Source: Bacteroidales bacterium | Lineage (GTDB): Bacteria; Bacteroidota; Bacteroidia; Bacteroidales; Muribaculaceae | Direction of reading: 5' to 3' | NCBI GenBank assembly: GCA_004554255.1 | Contig: SFNC01000020.1 | Span: forward strand, 1-24,531 | DNA: 24,531 nucleotides | Shown: piece after piece, positions 15,107 through 23,196 of the stretch | Layout: every line of letters begins with the position of its first letter | Numbering within the stretch: the first letter of the stretch is position 1 | Translations under genes and position numbers: made by a program | Notes under the pieces: generated by a model | Told to the model about the DNA's origin: nothing | The model's input: only the letters and a program-made list of their open reading frames with translations | Databases searched by the model: none

Positions 15107-16747
15107 TTAGCGGTCCATGTCGGGCACGATGTAGTCCATTGAGCCTCCGATGGTAATAAGGTCGGCAATCTTTTGTCCGGCGGTGATGTGGTCTACGACG
15201 GCGGCAAGATTCAGACACGGGGGAGCAATCTTGAGGCGGTAGGGCTTGGTTGTGCCGTCGCTCTCCAGGTACAGTCCGAAAGCGCCGCGGCAGCCCTCGG
15301 TGAGTTGGAACCAGGAGCCTTTGGGCAGTTTCAGTACCTTGGGTACTTTCACGCAGTATTCGCCGTCGGGGATATTATCCACCAGCTGCTCCAGAATCTT
15401 GGCAGATTCCTCAATCTCGCGCATGCGGACGTTGAAACGGGCCATAGAGTCGCCTTCTTCGGCGATAACCTCCTCAAAATCAAGCTCGCTGTAAATGCTG
15501 TAGGGGCGCAGTTTGCGCATGTCGCAAGCCCAGCCGGAAGCACGTCCCGAGGGGCCTGTAACGCCCCATGATTTGGCGTCGGCATTGCTGAGGACGCCCA
15601 CATTTTTCAGGCGGTTCTTGGTGATGATATTGCCGGTGAAAAGCTTGTTGTATTCCTTGATATTGGCGGGGATAACGGCTAACAGCGCCTTTACATCCTC
15701 CACAAAGTCGGGAGCAAGGTCCTGCATGACACCGCCGATGCAGTCGTAGTTGAAAGTCATGCGCGCTCCGCAGGTCTTTTCCATGATGTCAAGAATCTGT
15801 TCGCGCACGCGCAGTGTGTAGAACAGCATCGTGGTGGCGCCAAGGTCCATGCAGTATGTACCGATGAACAGGCAGTGCGAGGCTATGCGGCTCAGTTCGT
15901 CCATCATCACGCGGATTACCTGTGCGCGGCGGGAGATTTCTATGCCGGCGGCTTTCTCGTAGAGCATGCACAGCGCGTGGTGGTAGTTGTGGGCCGAGAA
16001 ATAGTCCATTCGGTCCATAAAGTGCAGGGTCTGCGGATAGGTCAAATCCTCGCACAGCTTTTCTATGCCGCGGTGGATGTAGCCCATGTACACGTCTATC
16101 TTCTTGATTTCCTCGCCGTTGACTGCAGTGCGGAAGCGCAGTACGCCGTGTGTGGCGGGGTGCTGGGGGCCGATGTTCACTACAAAATCTTCGGGCTGGA
16201 AGATGCGTCGTGTGGTTTTGCTAACGTTGCCGTTGGCGTCCTCCATCCATACGTCGGTAAAGTCGCTCTGGCGCTCGTTTTCAATTGAAACGGGGTTGAG
16301 GATGGGGTTGTCATCATAATTTTTGCGCAGCGGGTAGCCTTTCCAGTCTATGCTGAGGAAGAGGCGGCGCATATCGGGGTTGCCGATAAAGATGATGCCG
16401 AAAAAGTCGTATACCTCGCGCTCATAATAAACCGCGATGTCCCACAGGTCTGCCACGGAGTGGATCATGGGCTTGCCGTCGCGTTCCACGGCAAGGACTT
16501 TTACGGCAAGGATTTTGCCCTCGGGGTCTGCCGACGACATCAGCTCGTATATGCAACCCAGGGATTCGCTCCAGTCCATGCCCACGATGGTTACAAGATA
16601 GTCCATCGGAGTCTGCGAATCGTTGCGCAGTCTTACGGCAAGGGAGTGCCATTCTTTGTCGTCAACGGTGATTGTGGTCTTTCCCTCGGCGTTCTCTATT
16701 GTTGCCGTGGGAAATTCCTTTGCTATATTTTCCAGCAGATTTGCCAT
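15107..16747 (-). CDS. nuoCD: NADH-quinone oxidoreductase subunits C/D (fusion)
   Basis: Peripheral-arm subunit of complex I in which NuoC (30-kDa, about residues 1-165) and NuoD (49-kDa, about 185-546) are one 546-residue chain. The C part includes the DLWDIAVYYEREVYDFFGI block and the WKGYPLRKNY end. The D part starts with NIGPQHPATHGVLRF (191-205), whose histidines border the quinone site, and contains YFSAHNYHHALCMLYEKAAG. Fused NuoCD is known from enterobacteria and Bacteroidales. The gene starts 49 bases after nuoB, with an A/T-rich leader rather than a clear Shine-Dalgarno sequence. Confidence 0.97.
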   Translation of the reverse strand: MANLLENIAKEFPTATIENAEGKTTITVDDKEWHSLAVRLRNDSQTPMDYLVTIVGMDWSESLGCIYELMSSADPEGKILAVKVLAVERDGKPMIHSVADLWDIAVYYEREVYDFFGIIFIGNPDMRRLFLSIDWKGYPLRKNYDDNPILNPVSIENERQSDFTDVWMEDANGNVSKTTRRIFQPEDFVVNIGPQHPATHGVLRFRTAVNGEEIKKIDVYMGYIHRGIEKLCEDLTYPQTLHFMDRMDYFSAHNYHHALCMLYEKAAGIEISRRAQVIRVMMDELSRIASHCLFIGTYCMDLGATTMLFYTLRVREQILDIMEKTCGARMTFNYDCIGGVMQDLAPDFVEDVKALLAVIPANIKEYNKLFTGNIITKNRLKNVGVLSNADAKSWGVTGPSGRASGWACDMRKLRPYSIYSELDFEEVIAEEGDSMARFNVRMREIEESAKILEQLVDNIPDGEYCVKVPKVLKLPKGSWFQLTEGCRGAFGLYLESDGTTKPYRLKIAPPCLNLAAVVDHITAGQKIADLITIGGSMDYIVPDMDR

Positions 16748-16796
16748 ATATATAATAATGTGTGGTGCTGTTGTCTTGATTGGTTAGGGGTTGCGC

Positions 16797-17396
16797 TTAT
16801 TCGCACTCGGGATGCTCTTTGTAGAACTTGATTCGGCGTTCCTGACGGTTTACACCGCCAAAGAACCGCTCAACCTTCATCTTGCGCGATAACTGCATAA
16901 TGCCATAAATCATAGCCTCGGGGCGCGGGGGACATCCCGGCACAAAAACATCTACGGGGACAATGTCCTCGATGCCTTTGGCAACATGGTATGATTTGCG
17001 GAACGGGCCGCCGGAGATGGCGCAAGAACCGCAGGCAATTACGTATTTGGGCTCGGCAAGCTGGTCGTACAGGCGGCGGAAAACCGGAACCATGCGGTTC
17101 ACGATAGTGCCGGCAACCATCATGAAGTCGGCCTGTCGTGGTGACGAACGCGCAACTTCCCAGCCGAAGCGGGCCATATCAAAGCGTGCGGCACCGAGGC
17201 TGACAAACTCAATTCCGCAACAGCTTGTGGCGAAGGTCAGAGGCCAGATTGAGTTGGAACGGCCCCAGTTTATCAGCTTGTCAAGGCTGCCGACTATGAT
17301 GTTGGTACCACTGTCGCGCAACTCCTGCGCAAGCTTCTCGATGTATTCGTTGTCCTGCCATGCGTCGTATGGCATGTGTTTTGTTGTTACTTCCAT
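16797..17396 (-). CDS. nuoB: NADH-quinone oxidoreductase subunit B (cluster N2)
   Basis: Peripheral subunit that holds the terminal [4Fe-4S] cluster N2, which reduces quinone. The reading frame stays open upstream, but the start is set at MEVTTKHMPYDAW. That ATG has a strong AAAGGAG site in front of it and gives a normal 199-residue protein, while the upstream extension is only an antiparallel-frame translation of nuoA. The four N2 ligands are present: C59 and C60 (TSCCGIEF), C125 (GSCAISGGPF) and C155 (VPGCPPRPE). The start overlaps the end of nuoA by 10 bases, which implies coupled translation. Confidence 0.96.
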   Translation of the reverse strand: MEVTTKHMPYDAWQDNEYIEKLAQELRDSGTNIIVGSLDKLINWGRSNSIWPLTFATSCCGIEFVSLGAARFDMARFGWEVARSSPRQADFMMVAGTIVNRMVPVFRRLYDQLAEPKYVIACGSCAISGGPFRKSYHVAKGIEDIVPVDVFVPGCPPRPEAMIYGIMQLSRKMKVERFFGGVNRQERRIKFYKEHPECE

Positions 17397-17767
17397 TCCA
17401 AGGCTCCTTTCTTCCAGGCATATACAAGACCTAATACCAACACTGAGAAAAAGATGGCGATGCTGACGAGTCCGGCTGTGCCCAGCGCGCGCATCTGCAC
17501 GGCCCAGGGGAACAGGAAGACAGTCTCGACATCGAACATCAGGAACAGGATGGCAAAAAGATAGTATCCCACACGGAACTGAGACATTGATTTGCCTCGG
17601 GTGGGGATACCGCACTCATACGGCTCTTCCTTCTGCGGGTTGAAGGAACGGGGGCCGATTAGACCAGCGATCCACATAGCCAGAAACACGAGCGCGGCGC
17701 CGGTGAGGGCCGCCGTGATGGCTAACAGACCGTTATTCGTAATTCCGAAGATGCTTAACGATAACAT
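17387..17767 (-). CDS. nuoA: NADH-quinone oxidoreductase subunit A
   Basis: Three-helix membrane subunit at the junction of the two arms of complex I. The 126-residue protein has the conserved loop KEEPYECGIP, whose cysteine reports on the enzyme's active/deactive state in relatives, and the helix YYLFAILFLMFDVETVFLFP with its conserved acidic residues. It is the first gene of the energy cluster. The ATG has an A/T-rich upstream region (AATTTATAT) with no Shine-Dalgarno match, a common situation in Bacteroidetes. A consensus promoter lies about 77 bases upstream. Confidence 0.96.
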   Translation of the reverse strand: MLSLSIFGITNNGLLAITAALTGAALVFLAMWIAGLIGPRSFNPQKEEPYECGIPTRGKSMSQFRVGYYLFAILFLMFDVETVFLFPWAVQMRALGTAGLVSIAIFFSVLVLGLVYAWKKGALEWK

Positions 17768-17810
17768 ATATAAATTGCTAATATTGACTGGTTTAAGTCA
17801 TGGGATTAGG

Positions 17811-17835
17811 ATGCAGTAACGTTATGTAACTGCAT
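17811..17835. promoter_or_regulatory. Near-palindrome at the predicted nuo transcription start
   Basis: ATGCAGT (17811-17817) and ACTGCAT (17829-17835) are perfect 7-bp inverted repeats. Two further pairs match inside after one mismatch, giving a 25-base dyad. The predicted start of the nuo transcript is at about 17837, so the dyad covers roughly the first 25 transcribed bases. It could be a repressor operator or a 5' mRNA stem-loop. It does not match the FNR/CRP-type TTGAT-N4-ATCAA half sites, and no regulator gene lies nearby. Confidence 0.5.
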
Positions 17836-17843
17836 ATTTTTGG

Positions 17844-17874
17844 CAAAGATAGTAAAAATCCGCCAAATTTCAAC
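17844..17874 (-). promoter_or_regulatory. Promoter of the nuo-atp-nuo cluster (Bacteroidetes type)
   Basis: On the minus strand a perfect -7 box TATCTTTG (17844-17851) is preceded, 19 bases upstream, by GTTG (17871-17874), one base off the -33 consensus TTTG. The sequence around it is A/T-rich. The predicted start at about 17837 leaves a leader of about 70 bases before nuoA. This is the only clear consensus promoter I found in or near the intergenic gaps of the 18-gene cluster. Confidence 0.72.
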
Positions 17875-17930
17875 AAATTTTAACTTCTTTTTTGTTTAAG
17901 ATAGTTTTTGGGGCTATGTGGTCCGGCGTG

Positions 17931-19136
17931 CTAATTAACGTATGCGCGCGGTCCCTCGCGGCGCTCGATGCGGCGGATTACTATCCACGAGGCGATAAAG
18001 TATACGGCTGAAAGAATCCACAGCCAGATGTACGGCGTGAAGTTGTCGGCAAGTGTCGCCGCATTGGAGTTGATGCGGATAAAACCCGGCACGGCCCATG
18101 TGGACGGTATCAGTTTGCCGATCTCCACCCACAGGTCAGGCATCGCGTACATCGGCCATGTCAGACCTGACAGGAACAGGAATATCACTGAGGTAAAGGC
18201 TATTACGATAAACGAGGACTCCCTGTCGTGAACAAAGTAGCTCAGCGTTTGGCCAAAGAATGCCGTACTGATTATAAACGGCAGGATGAACAGCATCCAG
18301 TCCTTGGCACTGCCGAAGTGCGGCAGCGAGAATATCTCCGGCACCCAATGCAGGAGCCATATTGCCGCGGCGGCAAAAAATGTGGTGTAGCAGAAGGTGC
18401 GACCCCATATCAGCGCCGTGGCCGGGACATTCTGCACCAGCAGCGGGTCTATGCCGCGGTTTTTGCGGCGCCGCTCGCGGGAGGTGCCGGTAAGCATGCA
18501 TATTCCCAATATCATACTCTGCTGCAGTATCAGTATCAGGATGCCAGGCATTACGAACGATGCGAAGCCCTGCTCTATGTCGCCGAGCATGTGCGCGTCG
18601 TTCTCGATGGGCTTTCCGTTGAGCTGTGCGCCCGCCTGTCCGAGCAAGGCGGCGCGCTCGCCCGTGATTTCCGCTATGTCTTTAAGCTGCACGTCGGTGA
18701 TGGCGCTGGCAAAGCCGCGGTAGCGCAGCAGCAGGCTCATCTGGGTGTACAGTGTGGCGTGCGCCGTCTCCATGCGCCCGATCTTCTTGCCGTAATTGCG
18801 CGGAATTTCCAGGATGGCAAAGACGTCGCCGCGCGCCATAAGGTCCTTGGCGGCAGACATATCGGGGACATAATCGTAGACTTCCATTGTGGGCGACGCG
18901 CTTACGTCGCGCACCAGCTTGCGTGAGTCAAAAGTCCTGTCGTGGTCCACTATAGCCACCGGCATTTTGCGCACCACCTCGGGATTGTAAATCAGTGTAT
19001 AGGCGATGGGGTACATCAGCGGGAGCATCACAAAGAACAGCAGAACGCCCATGTCGTGAAGGCAGATGTGCCACTCGCGGGCAAAACACCGCCCCATGGC
19101 AAAGAACCAGTCGGATATTTTACGTAATATTTTCAT
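17931..19136 (-). CDS. ABC-2 type exporter permease (YhhJ/YbhR-like)
   Basis: Inner-membrane permease of the ABC-2 class, 401 residues. One membrane helix near the N-terminus (about residues 30-50) is followed by a large extracytoplasmic domain (about 55-195) and then a block of five helices (about 195-390). This is the layout of the YbhR/YhhJ family, which works with HlyD-like adaptors. The segment LSGLTWPMYAMPDLWVEIGKLIP is characteristic of that family. No nucleotide-binding domain is fused to it. It is the last gene of the export operon, 15 bases after the other permease, and no clear terminator follows before the nuo promoter. Substrate unknown; relatives export drugs or other small hydrophobic compounds. 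Confidence 0.88.
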   Translation of the reverse strand: MKILRKISDWFFAMGRCFAREWHICLHDMGVLLFFVMLPLMYPIAYTLIYNPEVVRKMPVAIVDHDRTFDSRKLVRDVSASPTMEVYDYVPDMSAAKDLMARGDVFAILEIPRNYGKKIGRMETAHATLYTQMSLLLRYRGFASAITDVQLKDIAEITGERAALLGQAGAQLNGKPIENDAHMLGDIEQGFASFVMPGILILILQQSMILGICMLTGTSRERRRKNRGIDPLLVQNVPATALIWGRTFCYTTFFAAAAIWLLHWVPEIFSLPHFGSAKDWMLFILPFIISTAFFGQTLSYFVHDRESSFIVIAFTSVIFLFLSGLTWPMYAMPDLWVEIGKLIPSTWAVPGFIRINSNAATLADNFTPYIWLWILSAVYFIASWIVIRRIERREGPRAYVN

Positions 19137-19151
19137 GCCTTTGTCACGTTT

Positions 19152-20312
19152 TTAGGGGATGTAAATCTGTTTCAGACATGCCCGCTTGAATCTCCACAGC
19201 AGCAGTGCAGGCGCAAATGCCATAGCTATCATTATCACATACCACCAGCGCGAATACCACAGCCCTACGCCGTTGAGCACCTGCTGGACGTGAATCATGA
19301 AGTAATAGCGTACCGGCGCGAGCCAGCTGAAGACTCCCATATACCCGTACATGTTCTGTACAGGGAAGGAGAAGCCCGTAAAGGAGAAGGCAAGCATCGC
19401 AACCAGGGTGCCGGTGGACAGCGCCAGGCGCGGATTGGGCACCACGCAGCTGACAAACAGTCCGAAGCCCTGGCATGCCAGCACAAATATGGGCATGGTT
19501 ATGAACAGTATCCACCGCGAGCAGTTTATCGGGTAATGTCCGAAGCCATATATCATGCCCTGTATGCACCAGCCTACTATGCAGAATATCAGCGTCTGCG
19601 GCAACAGTTTGCCGGTTACGGCCTGAACGATGCTGCCGCGGTTGTCGCGGAGCCAGCGGCGCGCGGAGCCCTCTTTTATTTCGTATGTCAGCGTCATGAT
19701 TGTAACCATGATGATGATAAGCTCCAGGACGCCTGCCGAGAACGACGGCGTAAGGTAAAGCGAGTAGTTGGTCCACGGGTTGTGCACCGGGTTGATGTCT
19801 ATGGATATGGGACGGATAAGCGCCGATATAGTGTTGCCGCTGAGTCCCTTGGACGAAGCAGTCTCGGAAATAAGCGAAGCTGTGGCCTGCACCGCGACAC
19901 TCTTGTAGCCCTTGTAGCTGAAAGTGCCGGGCACAAAGTAGGTCATGTCGCAGTAATAATTGATTACCGGCTTGCGCCCGGACAGCGCATCCTGCTGGAA
20001 GTTGCGCGGAATCACATAGAAACCGTATACCTCGCCGCGCTGTACCGCCGCGCGGGCACTCTGGTAGCTCTCGCACGCCATGGTTATGTCCACAAGCTGT
20101 ACCGCATCCAGGTTGCGTGTCATCTGTCGCGACATGGTGGAATTGTCAAGGTCCACTATTGCGGTGGGGACGCGCACGGGCAGGCCGTTTTGCATCAGGC
20201 TCAGGAAAAAGGCCGTGCAAAGCAGGGGTACAAATACCATGACAATCAGGTAAAGCCGGCGGCGGCAAAGATACCTGTAGCCATATACTATTGACTGCCA
20301 GAGTGACGACAT
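19152..20312 (-). CDS. ABC-2 type exporter permease (YbhS-like partner)
   Basis: Second permease of the operon, 386 residues, with the same plan: an N-terminal helix (about residues 20-40, LYLIVMVFVPLLCTAFFL), an extracytoplasmic domain up to about residue 210, then five to six helices including GVLELIIIMVTIMTLTYEIKEG. The GFSFPVQNMYGYMGVFSWLAP segment is a family hallmark. The pair probably forms a heterodimeric channel. It lies between the HlyD-like gene (23 bases upstream) and the other permease (15 bases downstream). No Walker motifs are present. Substrate unknown. Confidence 0.88.
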   Translation of the reverse strand: MSSLWQSIVYGYRYLCRRRLYLIVMVFVPLLCTAFFLSLMQNGLPVRVPTAIVDLDNSTMSRQMTRNLDAVQLVDITMACESYQSARAAVQRGEVYGFYVIPRNFQQDALSGRKPVINYYCDMTYFVPGTFSYKGYKSVAVQATASLISETASSKGLSGNTISALIRPISIDINPVHNPWTNYSLYLTPSFSAGVLELIIIMVTIMTLTYEIKEGSARRWLRDNRGSIVQAVTGKLLPQTLIFCIVGWCIQGMIYGFGHYPINCSRWILFITMPIFVLACQGFGLFVSCVVPNPRLALSTGTLVAMLAFSFTGFSFPVQNMYGYMGVFSWLAPVRYYFMIHVQQVLNGVGLWYSRWWYVIMIAMAFAPALLLWRFKRACLKQIYIP

Positions 20313-20335
20313 CGCTATTGGTGTTTGGAGGTGAT

Positions 20336-21367
20336 TCAGAGATTATAAATTGCCGACATGCCGGGGCGCAGTCCGCGGGATTTCTCGCGGTCCACGGGGC
20401 GGGCCTTGATTTCGAAAGTACGGGAGTCGTACTGGCCCGTCACTTTGGTGGAGCGCCATACGGCATAGTCGCCCATGTCGCGTATGTAGTAGATTTTTAC
20501 ATCTATGTCCTTTTTGCCGATGCCGGGAATCATCACAGTCACGGTCTTGCCCATCTGGAACTGCGGGAGCAGGTCCTCGCGGATGTTGAAGGTCACCCAG
20601 TTGTCGTCCTTGAGGATGTTTATAATGGGTGCGCCCATTGCCACAAGCTCTCCGGGCTCGGTGTAAATCTGGTCAATGGTGCCGTCGCAGGGAGCGGTGA
20701 GGTAGCTGTCCTCCAGCACGGCCTTGGCCATATCCACGGATCCTCCGGCGGCATTGACCATTGCCGAAGCGGCCTCTTTGTCCTCTTTCTGGGCACCGGC
20801 TTTGGCCAGCGACAGCTGGTCGCGCGCGGCTCCCAATTGCGCGGTGGCGGCATCGTAGGCGGCCTTGGCCTCATCGCGTTTCTGCTCCGAGACTACGCCC
20901 TCCTTATATAGCCGTTCCATGCGCTGGTAGGTCTTTTGCGCGATGGAGGCGGCAGCCTGGGCGGTGGCTACCATGTTCTGCGCCGCAGCGATGATCTGCT
21001 GGCGTGTGCCGGCGTCGACCTTGCGGTCGGCGGCTTCGGCAACCTGTTTCATGGCCTCGGCTTGCGAGAGGGTGGCCTCGGCAATGGACGAGTGGATGTG
21101 GACGAGGGTGTCGCCGGCGTGGACGGTGTCGCCCTCGCTGACGTAAAAGTCCACTACGCGTCCGGCCATCTTGCCCGATACGCGGACAGTAGTGCCCTCA
21201 ACCTGGCCTTCCACGGTGTCGGACGGCTTGTTCATGAACAGAAATCCAAAAACGGCGATTACTGCCACGATGATTACAACGACTCCCATGGTTATCATTA
21301 TGGAGCGGCCTTCCTTGCGCACAGCCGCCGAGTCATTGGTTTGCGGATTGTTGTTTTCGGTTGACAT
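20336..21367 (-). CDS. HlyD/EmrA-family periplasmic adaptor
   Basis: Membrane-fusion protein that bridges the inner-membrane permeases and the TolC-like channel. The 343-residue protein has a short cytoplasmic start, one membrane helix (about 23-45), a first lipoyl half-domain (GRVVDFYVSEGDTVHAGDTL), a helical hairpin of about 120 residues rich in A, Q and K, a second lipoyl half (DSYLTAPCDGTIDQIYTEPG) and a beta-barrel domain (ILKDDNWVTFNIREDLLPQF). The long hairpin suits docking to TolC. It follows the TolC gene by 25 bases and precedes the permeases by 23. Confidence 0.92.
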   Translation of the reverse strand: MSTENNNPQTNDSAAVRKEGRSIMITMGVVVIIVAVIAVFGFLFMNKPSDTVEGQVEGTTVRVSGKMAGRVVDFYVSEGDTVHAGDTLVHIHSSIAEATLSQAEAMKQVAEAADRKVDAGTRQQIIAAAQNMVATAQAAASIAQKTYQRMERLYKEGVVSEQKRDEAKAAYDAATAQLGAARDQLSLAKAGAQKEDKEAASAMVNAAGGSVDMAKAVLEDSYLTAPCDGTIDQIYTEPGELVAMGAPIINILKDDNWVTFNIREDLLPQFQMGKTVTVMIPGIGKKDIDVKIYYIRDMGDYAVWRSTKVTGQYDSRTFEIKARPVDREKSRGLRPGMSAIYNL

Positions 21368-21392
21368 ATCTTGTGATTTTTTTAAGCGTGGT

Positions 21393-22871
21393 TTATCGGG
21401 CGGAGAGAGTGCCCAGGACTTTGCGCAGATACACGTCGCAGAGCTGTACGTCTATCATGGCGTCTATATTCTCGGAGTATGCCTTGAGCCAGGCGGTCTG
21501 TGCGGCCATGACATCGTCGGTGGTGATGACGCCTTCCTTAAATCCCACGGTGGCGCAGCGCAGGTTCTCGTTGGCGCTGGTGAGGTTGGACATTGTGGTC
21601 TGGTAGACCTTCAGGCTTTCGCGAGCCTTGAACGAGGCCTGGTTTATCTGCAGGTTTACCATATCGCGGGCATCGGCCAGCTGCAGGCGCATCAGGTTCT
21701 CGTCCACCTCGGCGGCCTTGTATTTGTAGTAGTTGCCGCCCCAGTGCCACAGCGGTATTTTAACCACTGCGCCTACCGAGAATGCTCCGGCAAAACGTTT
21801 GCTGAAACCGTCGAACATATTGGGGTTAGAGAAGGAATACGCGCCGATGAGGGCAACCTTCGGCAACATGTCGGACTTCGCCACTTTCTTTTGCTCGCCG
21901 GCGACTTTTATGCCTAATTCCAGCGCGTGCAGGTCGGGGCGGCGCTGCAATGCCGCGTCAATGTCGGCCGACTGCAGCAGGGTGCCGTCAATCTCGCCGG
22001 CGATAGTGAAATCCTTGCCGCCGGGCTCGTCCACAAGGTGCATGTCGCTGTCAATAGGCATGCCGCAGACCTGCGCCAGAGCCATGCGCGACAGCGTCAG
22101 TCCGTTCTCCACTTTTGTAAGGTCTACCTTGGCCGAGTTGAGTTTTACATCCACACTCAGCTTGTCGGACTTGGTGGCGACACCCTCGTCCATCATCAGG
22201 GCCACGTTATGGTCCAGGGAATCAAGCAGATTCACATAACTCACGGCGAGGTCGTATTTTGCCTTCAGCGACACCACCTGCCAGTATGCCGCATCCACGG
22301 CATAGATAACATTCTCGGCCTCGTTGTTGTGCAGGGCCTCGGCGACCTCCTTGGCGTAGCCCGTCAGCTTGTTCATGGCCACAATCTTGCCGCCCATGAA
22401 GATAGGCTGCGTCAGCGTTATGGCGCCGAAAAAGACATTGTGGATGTCATACTCCATCGCCGTCTTGGGGATTAGCGCGATATTGGAGGGGACGGGCTGT
22501 CCGTTCACCATAATGGGCTGCCCCGTCTCGGGATTCTTAACCACATCGAAATTGTACTTGGCGGCCTTTGGGTCAAGCAGAGCCTCGGGGTTGAAGGTCC
22601 CGACAGGCAGATACTGGTCCGAGCCGAAGATAGAGATTTTCTTCTGGTTGTAAGTATATCCCCCCTCGAAGTCTATCGCCGGGAGATAAGCCGCAAACGC
22701 CTCGCGGTGCTGATAGTCGGCCTTCGCCATGCGCTGCCGGGTCATCATCAGCTTCTTGTTGTGGACAAGCGCCATGGACCGGCAGCTGTCAAGGCTGTAA
22801 GCCCCTTGCGCCCACACGGGTAGAGATGACAGCAACGCAATCGCGCAGATAAGGAGTTTGTACAGTTTCAT
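21393..22871 (-). CDS. TolC-family outer-membrane efflux protein
   Basis: Outer-membrane channel of a tripartite exporter. The 492-residue protein begins with a signal peptide (residues 1-21, ending PVWA before QGAYS). Two homologous halves follow: the first starts with YSLDSCRSMALVHNKKL, and the second contains DIDAALQRRPDLHALELGIK, the typical RPDL repeat start. Long amphipathic helices rich in A, L, N and Q fit the periplasmic tunnel. It is the first gene of the export operon, ahead of the adaptor and both permeases. Length and layout are ordinary for Bacteroidetes. Confidence 0.93.
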   Translation of the reverse strand: MKLYKLLICAIALLSSLPVWAQGAYSLDSCRSMALVHNKKLMMTRQRMAKADYQHREAFAAYLPAIDFEGGYTYNQKKISIFGSDQYLPVGTFNPEALLDPKAAKYNFDVVKNPETGQPIMVNGQPVPSNIALIPKTAMEYDIHNVFFGAITLTQPIFMGGKIVAMNKLTGYAKEVAEALHNNEAENVIYAVDAAYWQVVSLKAKYDLAVSYVNLLDSLDHNVALMMDEGVATKSDKLSVDVKLNSAKVDLTKVENGLTLSRMALAQVCGMPIDSDMHLVDEPGGKDFTIAGEIDGTLLQSADIDAALQRRPDLHALELGIKVAGEQKKVAKSDMLPKVALIGAYSFSNPNMFDGFSKRFAGAFSVGAVVKIPLWHWGGNYYKYKAAEVDENLMRLQLADARDMVNLQINQASFKARESLKVYQTTMSNLTSANENLRCATVGFKEGVITTDDVMAAQTAWLKAYSENIDAMIDVQLCDVYLRKVLGTLSAR

Positions 22872-22995
22872 GTGTTATGTGATTTTACGCTATGATATAT
22901 TTTCGTTGAAACGTGACACCGGGAAATCTCCCCGTCTCAGCTATTAAAACGCACACTTTTAAAATAAGTTCTGTGGCACCCCACAAATCATGATG

Positions 22996-23026
22996 CAAAA
23001 TTAACAACTCCATATTTAAAATAAAA
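22996..23026 (-). promoter_or_regulatory. Probable promoter of the exporter operon
   Basis: On the minus strand TAATTTTG (22996-23003) matches the -7 consensus TAnnTTTG. TTTT, one base off TTTG, lies 19 bases upstream at about 23023-23026 within an A/T-rich stretch. Predicted transcription would start near 22989, leaving about 118 bases before the TolC-like start codon. Support is moderate because such boxes arise easily in A/T-rich DNA. Confidence 0.45.
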
Positions 23027-23164
23027 TAGCGAAAGGAAAAAACGACAAAAATTTTAACCATTTTGCGAAAAGCCGACACGACTTTTGCGAAACCTGCACC
23101 ACGGATCACACCGCACGTCATGCATGCCTGTAAACATCTAAAAAAAGATAAAATGTATCCGGAA

Positions 23165-23196
23165 TTTGCGGATATAAAAAAAAATGTGTACCTTTG
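23165..23196 (+). promoter_or_regulatory. Promoter of tRNA-Gln
   Basis: TTTG (23165-23168) and TACCTTTG (23189-23196) are perfect matches to the Bacteroidetes -33 and -7 boxes with a 20-base spacer. The predicted start near 23203 is about 30 bases ahead of the mature tRNA. This is the cleanest promoter in the window. Confidence 0.82.

Noticed and set aside
17397..17615. Upstream extension of nuoB (start at 17615)
   Set aside because: It would overlap most of nuoA in another frame and add 73 residues unlike any NuoB. The ATG at 17396 has an AAAGGAG site and gives the family length.
19144..20076. Minus-strand 310-codon frame overlapping the same permease in another frame
   Set aside because: Arginine- and histidine-rich low-quality protein in an alternate frame of a real gene.
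19290..20294. Plus-strand open frame of 334 codons opposite the YbhS-like permease gene
   Set aside because: It is exactly antisense to a well-recognised membrane protein. It is rich in H, R and Y without domain motifs, as expected for a shadow frame in GC-rich DNA.
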